Shown: piece after piece, positions 59,261 to 64,000 of the stretch
Layout: every line of letters starts with the position of its first letter
Numbering within the stretch: the first letter of the stretch is position 1
Assembly (NCBI GenBank): GCA_016787265.1
Contig: JAEUVF010000010.1
Location: 473,591-537,590, forward strand
Direction of reading: 5' to 3'
DNA: 64,000 nt
Origin: Flavipsychrobacter sp.
GTDB taxonomy: Bacteria > Bacteroidota > Bacteroidia > Chitinophagales > Chitinophagaceae
Translations under genes and position numbers: made by a program
The notes under the pieces: model-generated
Told to the model about the DNA's origin: nothing
Databases searched by the model: none
The model's input: the letters and a program-made list of their open reading frames with translations, nothing else

Positions 59261-61171
59261 TTAATTGGAAGCATGGCTGGCTTCCTCAGCAAGCTGAATC
59301 ATGGCAGCAACTTCATCTACTGCCTGTGATTCATTTCCTCCAAAGCCAACTGATTTGAATCGAATTTTTCCATTTTTATCCAATATAAATTTGGTTGGGA
59401 TACCATCCACTTTGAAACTACTTACCATTTTGTCTTCAGTATCCAGTGCATGTTGGGTAAAGGAATAGGGTTTGCCCTTAAAGAATTCCTCTACATTTTT
59501 CTTTTTATCTTCTGCCTGCTCCCAGGTATTAACAAAAAGAAAAACTACATCCGGGTTTTGAGCATATTTTTGTTGTGCGGTATACATCGCAGGAAAAGAC
59601 GCGATGCAGGGTCCACACCAGGTTGCCCAGAAATCAACAACTACTACTTTTCCTTTTAAAGAGGCCAGGCTTACCTCTCCACCATTCAGATCTTTTAATT
59701 TAAAATCAGGAGCAGGTTCATTCAGGATGGATGCTCGAAGCTCCTTCATTTTTTTCTCTTTCATTTGTTTGGTGAGCCCATCAAAATACTGATCAAAAGG
59801 CTGTTTATTTTTGGAGGCGGAGTACAGTGTTTCCAACTGTTTCTTCATGCCACTTGAATAGGCGCCATCCACCACTGCTTTTTCAAGGAATGCCATTGCC
59901 TTTGATGCTCCTTTTTCTTTCTCCAGAAGTAATGCATATCGCTCATTGTATTCAGATGACCCGGTTCCAACGATATCTATGGAGCGCTGCATGTATTTAA
60001 ATCCTTCCTTATAATTGCCTTGCTGATACAGGATAAAGGCATAAGTATCCGCAAACATGCCTTCCATTTCTTCAAGGTTTTTAAGATGGTCTGTTCGTGT
60101 TGCGTAAATGGCCTTGTTCTTCATTTCCCTTTTCTCTAACTCCAGAACATCAAGGGCTTTTTTGGATATTTTAGCAGCCTCTTCCAGGTTTTCACCTTTT
60201 TCAGCTGCATTCCATGCGATACTGTTCAGCATGGTTGCCAGATTAATTCCTTTCCGGGTAGCTTCTGCCAATTCGAGGGCTTTCGAAAGATTGCCTTCCC
60301 TGCCGTGCATTACTGCAATATTGGATTCAATGTTCGTAATTACGTTTTTTTGCCATTCCTGCGGCTCTCCTTTGATGGAGTTTTTAAAACTGTCAAGCAT
60401 GGCCGCTTTTTCAGTTGCGGTTTTTTTAGCATTGAACCTGGAATACAATTCACGAAATTTCCATGAGCCATCCGGATATTTCAATTTAAAATAGGCGGTC
60501 AAAAGTTTCCCCAGCGGTTTGTTACCAAATCGATCCGCATGGAAGGATGCTATATATAAATCATCATCCGTCAGTTTTGGATCTGAAGGTATATCTGCCA
60601 GATAATTGATCAATGCAGCACTGTCTTTTTTTTGTTGATAGTATGTGATCGTTTCATTAAAATCAGCCTCTTTAGGCAAGCCCTGCTCATAATATTTTTC
60701 GAAATAATAATTGGCTTTTTTATCGTCCGGTTCAAAGCCCATCATTTCTCCACCTCCCCGATAAAAACGCCACATACTGTTATATGCTTCCTTCAAAGGT
60801 TCACCCGATTCATCCATCACAAAAAAGGCATAACCTTTCTTATCGTTATTGTCGGTTTCCTTTCCTGCTACAATTTTTATAAAGAAGGCAGCGGCACTAT
60901 CTGGTAACTTAAAATTACCTGTCCAGCTGGTTTTATTTTTTTTCAACTGCAACTCGCTTGCTTCCGATCTTTTACCGATAGAATAGTAGATAGCTGCGGT
61001 TAACAGGTTTTGCTTTTTAAAGGTTGCCGATTCAGGTTGATAACTTATTGTAACTGTATTACCCGCACGAGGTGATTCCGGTTGTATCTGTAAGCGGGAG
61101 TAGCTTACCTGTTGTGCAATGGCAGCAATGCCGGAAATAAATGCAACCAGCAGGAGCAGTAGTTTTTTCAT
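59261..61171 (-). CDS. TlpA-like thioredoxin-domain protein with long N-terminal helical region
   Basis: A 636-residue exported protein. Signal peptide 1-19 (ISGIAAIAQ). Residues 25-110 form a beta domain; a long helical region with TPR-like repeats follows (about 150-490). The C-terminal domain (about 490-636) is a TlpA/AhpC-type thioredoxin fold with FWATWCGPC (Cys near 522 and 525), a cis-Pro loop VDGIPTKFILDKNGKI and a Bacteroidota-type ending. It would act as a periplasmic disulphide reductase; the long N-terminal part may tether a partner. A terminator lies downstream. Confidence 0.88.
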   Translation of the reverse strand: MKKLLLLLVAFISGIAAIAQQVSYSRLQIQPESPRAGNTVTISYQPESATFKKQNLLTAAIYYSIGKRSEASELQLKKNKTSWTGNFKLPDSAAAFFIKIVAGKETDNNDKKGYAFFVMDESGEPLKEAYNSMWRFYRGGGEMMGFEPDDKKANYYFEKYYEQGLPKEADFNETITYYQQKKDSAALINYLADIPSDPKLTDDDLYIASFHADRFGNKPLGKLLTAYFKLKYPDGSWKFRELYSRFNAKKTATEKAAMLDSFKNSIKGEPQEWQKNVITNIESNIAVMHGREGNLSKALELAEATRKGINLATMLNSIAWNAAEKGENLEEAAKISKKALDVLELEKREMKNKAIYATRTDHLKNLEEMEGMFADTYAFILYQQGNYKEGFKYMQRSIDIVGTGSSEYNERYALLLEKEKGASKAMAFLEKAVVDGAYSSGMKKQLETLYSASKNKQPFDQYFDGLTKQMKEKKMKELRASILNEPAPDFKLKDLNGGEVSLASLKGKVVVVDFWATWCGPCIASFPAMYTAQQKYAQNPDVVFLFVNTWEQAEDKKKNVEEFFKGKPYSFTQHALDTEDKMVSSFKVDGIPTKFILDKNGKIRFKSVGFGGNESQAVDEVAAMIQLAEEASHASN

Positions 61172-61204
61172 TCTCTAAGGTTTATATTACCCTAAATATA
61201 ACTT

Positions 61205-61246
61205 ATAAAAAGAAATCCGTTTAAGCCAGGAGGCGTTAAACGGATT
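61205..61246 (-). terminator. Terminator after the RicT-like gene
   Basis: AATCCGTTTAA (61214-61224) and TTAAACGGATT (61236-61246) are perfect 11-bp arms, with a further GCC/GGC pair inside. On the minus strand the stem is followed by TTTCTTTTT (61205-61213). It lies 63 bp after the stop codon of the RicT-like gene at 61310 and 34 bp before the TlpA-like start. Confidence 0.78.
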
Positions 61247-61309
61247 ATAAAATCTTACAAGATTCAACTGGTATGCTTATGCGCCAGGGTTCGGATCATG
61301 TTTGGGGCC

Positions 61310-62728
61310 TCAGGAAGCTCCACCTCCCTGGTTTGGACTACCTCCCTGGTTACCACCTCCCTGTCCCCTTGGATTTCCGCCTTGCGGCCTTGGTGGGCGA
61401 GGACCTCTATCCTGTTGTTGTGGTTTTGGGGGTCTTGGTCCCTGCTGTTTTTGCTGTGGACCAGCTGGAGGAGTACCTCCCTGTTGCTGACTACCCTGTG
61501 CCGGACGATTTTGCTGCGGCCTGCCCTGTTGGGTTGCCGGAGCTTTCCCCTGCTGTTGATGTTGACCAGCCGGACGATTTCCCCCTTTCTGCCTTTGTTG
61601 TTGCTGCTGTTGCTGTTGCTGCTGTTTTCTGCGTCGATCATTTTTCTCCAGGCTTCGAAGGCTGATTTGTCCTACAACATCCACAAATTCCGGCTCAACT
61701 TCTTTTGGTTTGGTACTGGTTACATCCACCGCCTCCAGTTCATCCGGAATAATACCCTGTGCATTCTGAGATAAAATTTTGCGCACCCTTTCAATAGTCA
61801 GCGGATACTGTTTATTACTCTCCGGCAATATATACCACATGAGGTTTTTGAAAATGTCCTTCTTGATCAGCGTTGCTGTTCCTTTTGCAACACGAATGTT
61901 ATCTGCGCGATCCGGAAAACTTTGAAGCGCATCCAGGTAAGTATCCAGCTCATAATTCAGACAGCATTTCAAACGGCCACATTGTCCGCTTAATTTGGTC
62001 TGGTTAATACTCAGGTTCTGATAACGGGCAGCCGTCGTGTTCACACTTTTGAAATCTGTGAGCCAGGTACTGCAACAGAGTTCCCGACCACAGCTGCCGA
62101 TTCCACCTACTTTTGCGGCTTCCTGGCGGGCTCCGATCTGGCGCATTTCAACTTTCACTTTGAACTCGCTGGCGTATATTTTGATTAACTCACGAAAATC
62201 CACCCGGTCATCCGCTATATAAAAAAAGGTAGCCTTTCGTCCGTCTGCCTGGATCTCCACCTCACTGATTTTCATTTCAAGTTTCAGTTGGCGGGCAATG
62301 GCACGTGCCCGTATCAATGCTTCCGCTTCCCTGGCCTTATTGGTTTTCAGCAATTCCAGGTCGCGTTCATTCGACCTTCGCAACACTTTCTTCATCTCGG
62401 GGTCAAACTCATTTACCCCGCGCTTTTTCATTTGAATACGTACGATTTCTCCCATCAGGTTTACTTCGCCTACATCAACTCCACTAACACCTTCTACTGT
62501 TACCAACTCACCTTTTTCAAAAACGGTGAGTGTGTTATTGCGAAAAAAATCCTTTCTGCTGCCATTATTAAATGAAATCTCCACCACTTTACAAGCCGCT
62601 TCCGGATCTGCAAAGGGGAGATTCTGTAGCCAGTCGTACGCATTCATCCGGTTGCATCCGCCCGTTGCGCATCCGCCGTTGCTTTTACAACCATTTGGTT
62701 TTCCTGTTCCACAACTACTGCATCCCAT
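61310..62728 (-). CDS. ricT: PSP1/RicT-type protein with C-terminal low-complexity tail
   Basis: A 472-residue protein. The N-terminus is rich in cysteine (about six in residues 1-26). Residues about 45-300 match the PSP1 (YaaT/RicT) domain: GVSGVDVGEVNLMGE, KLEMKISEVEIQADGRKATFFYIAD, RVDFRELIKIYASEFKVKVEMRQIG, and four Cys in GIGSCGRELCCSTW and SGQCGRLKCCLNYE. RicT proteins act in an RNA-processing complex in Firmicutes. After about residue 360 a low-complexity tail of Q, P and G begins, with a run of ten Gln. Upstream lies holB in the same direction (55 bp), with a TATATTTG -7 box. Confidence 0.9.
   Translation of the reverse strand: MGCSSCGTGKPNGCKSNGGCATGGCNRMNAYDWLQNLPFADPEAACKVVEISFNNGSRKDFFRNNTLTVFEKGELVTVEGVSGVDVGEVNLMGEIVRIQMKKRGVNEFDPEMKKVLRRSNERDLELLKTNKAREAEALIRARAIARQLKLEMKISEVEIQADGRKATFFYIADDRVDFRELIKIYASEFKVKVEMRQIGARQEAAKVGGIGSCGRELCCSTWLTDFKSVNTTAARYQNLSINQTKLSGQCGRLKCCLNYELDTYLDALQSFPDRADNIRVAKGTATLIKKDIFKNLMWYILPESNKQYPLTIERVRKILSQNAQGIIPDELEAVDVTSTKPKEVEPEFVDVVGQISLRSLEKNDRRRKQQQQQQQQQQRQKGGNRPAGQHQQQGKAPATQQGRPQQNRPAQGSQQQGGTPPAGPQQKQQGPRPPKPQQQDRGPRPPRPQGGNPRGQGGGNQGGSPNQGGGAS
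61595..61624. repeat. CAG/CAA trinucleotide repeat encoding ten glutamines in the RicT-like tail
   Basis: On the plus strand, ten in-frame CTG/TTG triplets (61595-61624); on the minus strand, ten CAG/CAA codons. It lies at the start of the Q/P/G-rich tail that continues to 61313. Repeat purity is partial (six CTG, four TTG), which limits slippage. Confidence 0.8.
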
Positions 62729-62767
62729 ATATATATAATAAAATGAATGTGAATTAATTGTCTTTTA

Positions 62768-62775
62768 CAAATATA
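62768..62775 (-). promoter_or_regulatory. -7 promoter box (TATATTTG) of the RicT-like gene
   Basis: The minus strand reads TATATTTG, matching TAnnTTTG, 40 bp upstream of the ATG at 62728 and inside the 55-bp gap to the holB end. A TTG at -33 is not obvious. A short (AT)n run precedes the start codon. Confidence 0.45.
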
Positions 62776-62783
62776 GGCGAAAA

Positions 62784-64000
62784 CTACCACGGCTCCACCC
62801 GTGCCCGGTCGCGAAGAATATGGAATAACTGGAGACTCAAGGCATGAAAGAGCATTTTCGCATTAGCGTTTCTTTCAATATAATAAGAAGCTTTATCCAA
62901 TTCCTCCACAATTGCTTCCTGTTGGCCCAGATCGGCCATCTTGTTTATCCGAAGTATGAAATCTTTTTCGGCAACAGGAAGATTGGATGCCCATTCACTG
63001 TTTTCACCTAAAATCCGGATTCTGATGCTCTGTTGTAACAGGTGGTTGAAGAAACGCAGGAATTGCTTTTGTTTCTCCCTTCCCTGCTTGCTGATTTCTT
63101 CAATCCATTTAACGAGTGAAACCGGGCCATTTTTAAGTATGGCATTCAGCCATTCGCGTACCAGTAATTGCCAATCCTCCCCTGCATGATTTAATTCGGC
63201 AAGCGCTTCTCGAAAATTTCCTTCTGTGATGGCTGCGATCTGCCTGGCCTGCGTTTCTTCCACGCCCTTTTTGTTAATTAAAGCATTGGCAACATCCTGG
63301 TCCGACAATGGTGGAATTCTTACCAGCTGGCATCGCGACAGAATGGTTGGCAGGATCAATGCTTCGTTTTCCGCTACTAATAAAAAGAGGGTATTGGGTG
63401 GTGGCTCTTCAATCAGTTTAAGCAGTTTGTTGCCTTCCTTTCCCAGCATTTCCGGCATCCACATAACCAGAATTTTATACCGGCTTTCAAAGGTTTTAAG
63501 GCTAAGCTTCCGGATGATCTCATTACATTCTTCAGATGTAATATTACCCTGTTTGTTTTCCGCCTGGATAAACTGCAACCAATCGTATAAACTGCCATAA
63601 GGCTGCTCTCCGATAAAACTTCTCCATTGGGTGATATAATCCGTACTGATGGGCTTGTCTCCGCTTTTCTTTGGTATAACCGGATAAGAATAATGGATAT
63701 CTGGATGCACGAGAGCATTCGCTTTTGTGCAGGCAGCACAAACACCACAAGCTTTAGAAGGGACTTCCAGTTCTCCGACCGGTTCAACTTCTCCAAACAG
63801 GGATGGTCCTGCTGGCGCGGGATTCAGTGCCTGTTGCACTTTCTCGCATACTATATATTGTGAAAATGCAAGCGCAAGGGGTAATCCGCCTGATCCGTCT
63901 TTTCCTAATAATAGCAACGCATGGCTCAATCTGTTGGATTGAACCATGTCGCGCAATTGTTCTTTTATTTCAACCTGGCCTACTATATCGTCGAAAAACA
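62784..64000 (-). CDS. holB: DNA polymerase III subunit delta', 5' end beyond the window
   Basis: At least 405 residues. The clamp-loader delta' fold is seen in FFDDIVGQVEIKEQLRDMV, SHALLLLGKDGSGGL, the zinc motif with four Cys (CGVCAACTKANALVHPDIH), WMPEMLGKEGNKLLKLIEEPP and TLFLLVAENEALILPTILSRCQLVRIPP. Sequence in frame before residue one of the obvious internal TTG (63956) continues to the window edge as [A]TG TTT TTC GAC GAT, so the start codon probably has its A at position 64001. The Walker A motif is degenerate, as usual for delta'. Confidence 0.92.
   Translation of the reverse strand, partial: FFDDIVGQVEIKEQLRDMVQSNRLSHALLLLGKDGSGGLPLALAFSQYIVCEKVQQALNPAPAGPSLFGEVEPVGELEVPSKACGVCAACTKANALVHPDIHYSYPVIPKKSGDKPISTDYITQWRSFIGEQPYGSLYDWLQFIQAENKQGNITSEECNEIIRKLSLKTFESRYKILVMWMPEMLGKEGNKLLKLIEEPPPNTLFLLVAENEALILPTILSRCQLVRIPPLSDQDVANALINKKGVEETQARQIAAITEGNFREALAELNHAGEDWQLLVREWLNAILKNGPVSLVKWIEEISKQGREKQKQFLRFFNHLLQQSIRIRILGENSEWASNLPVAEKDFILRINKMADLGQQEAIVEELDKASYYIERNANAKMLFHALSLQLFHILRDRARVEPW

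Noticed and set aside
61273..61774. Plus-strand open frames rich in Pro, Leu and Cys opposite the RicT-like tail
   Set aside because: They mirror the Q/P/G-rich low-complexity minus-strand codons; they lack start context and family resemblance.
1..64000. CRISPR array, prophage, integron or insertion sequence
   Set aside because: No regular direct repeats with spacers, no transposase, integrase or phage structural genes were seen; the palindromic elements are too short and without a transposase in the window.

Overview
The window looks like a stretch of chromosome from a member of the Bacteroidota, most likely Chitinophagaceae or a close relative. The evidence is a SusC/SusD pair with its own FecI-type sigma factor and FecR-type anti-sigma factor, many small lipoproteins, Bacteroidota-type -7 promoter boxes (TAnnTTTG) in front of many genes, weak Shine-Dalgarno signals, and a RicT-type PSP1 protein. 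Genus and species cannot be told from the sequence alone. Coding density is high and no gene-free stretch exceeds about 250 bp. I saw no rRNA, tRNA, CRISPR array, phage or intact insertion sequence.

Layout. 1-4.8 kb: a three-gene minus-strand operon of unknown envelope proteins (lipoprotein, TPR protein, LamG-like protein), divergent from a TPR histidine kinase/LuxR-type response regulator pair (4.9-7.5 kb). 7.6-11.5 kb: a TetR gene with a palindromic operator faces a damaged gene pair, in which the N-terminus of a SusC-type receptor is joined out of frame to a cupin gene, followed by small membrane proteins. 11.6-19.8 kb: a surface-signalling glycan locus, FecI - FecR - SusC (with STN domain) - SusD - GH130. 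19.9-26.9 kb: isocitrate dehydrogenase with two small paralogous genes behind it (one carrying an in-frame stop), TetR + MBL-fold hydrolase, and LacI tail-to-tail with an MFS exporter that carries a perfect LacI-type operator. 27-30.5 kb: cation/proton antiporter, glycerophosphodiesterase, and an orphan small gene behind a hairpin leader. 30.5-38.2 kb: fatty-acid/sterol hydroxylase, GH26 mannanase-like enzyme, GMC oxidoreductase, sugar isomerase-like TIM barrel, a cysteine-less LOV-like PAS protein, a CBM9-like protein and a GHL10-like putative glycosidase. 38.2-48.5 kb: housekeeping (PurU, CvfB, acyl-CoA ligase, YceI, SerC, DUF1015, S1/P1-type enzyme, DUF502). 48.6-55.5 kb: a complete TetR-TolC-MFP-RND efflux operon. 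55.5-64 kb: AIM24-like protein, hydrolase, M20 amidohydrolase, TlpA-like thioredoxin, RicT homologue with a polyglutamine tail, and the DNA polymerase III delta' gene, which runs off the right edge.

How the parts fit. Two zones concern carbohydrate use (11.6-19.8 kb and 30.5-38.2 kb). Both contain enzymes of families known for mannoside chemistry (GH130, GH26), so a shared mannan-type substrate is a reasonable inference but is not shown. Several one-component regulators sit next to strong palindromes. The clearest cases are the RND operon (11-bp arms between the -33 and -7 boxes), the MFS gene (20-bp perfect palindrome over the -7 box) and the TetR at 22.4 kb, whose GTG start appears to coincide with the transcription start.

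I found no convincing wholly new defence or mobile system. The most unusual items are the SusC-cupin junction, the nonsense-interrupted paralogue behind isocitrate dehydrogenase, a three-member family of about 40-bp palindromic elements (two packed exactly into convergent gene junctions), the LOV-like PAS protein without its photoactive cysteine, and the uncharacterised envelope operon at the left edge.
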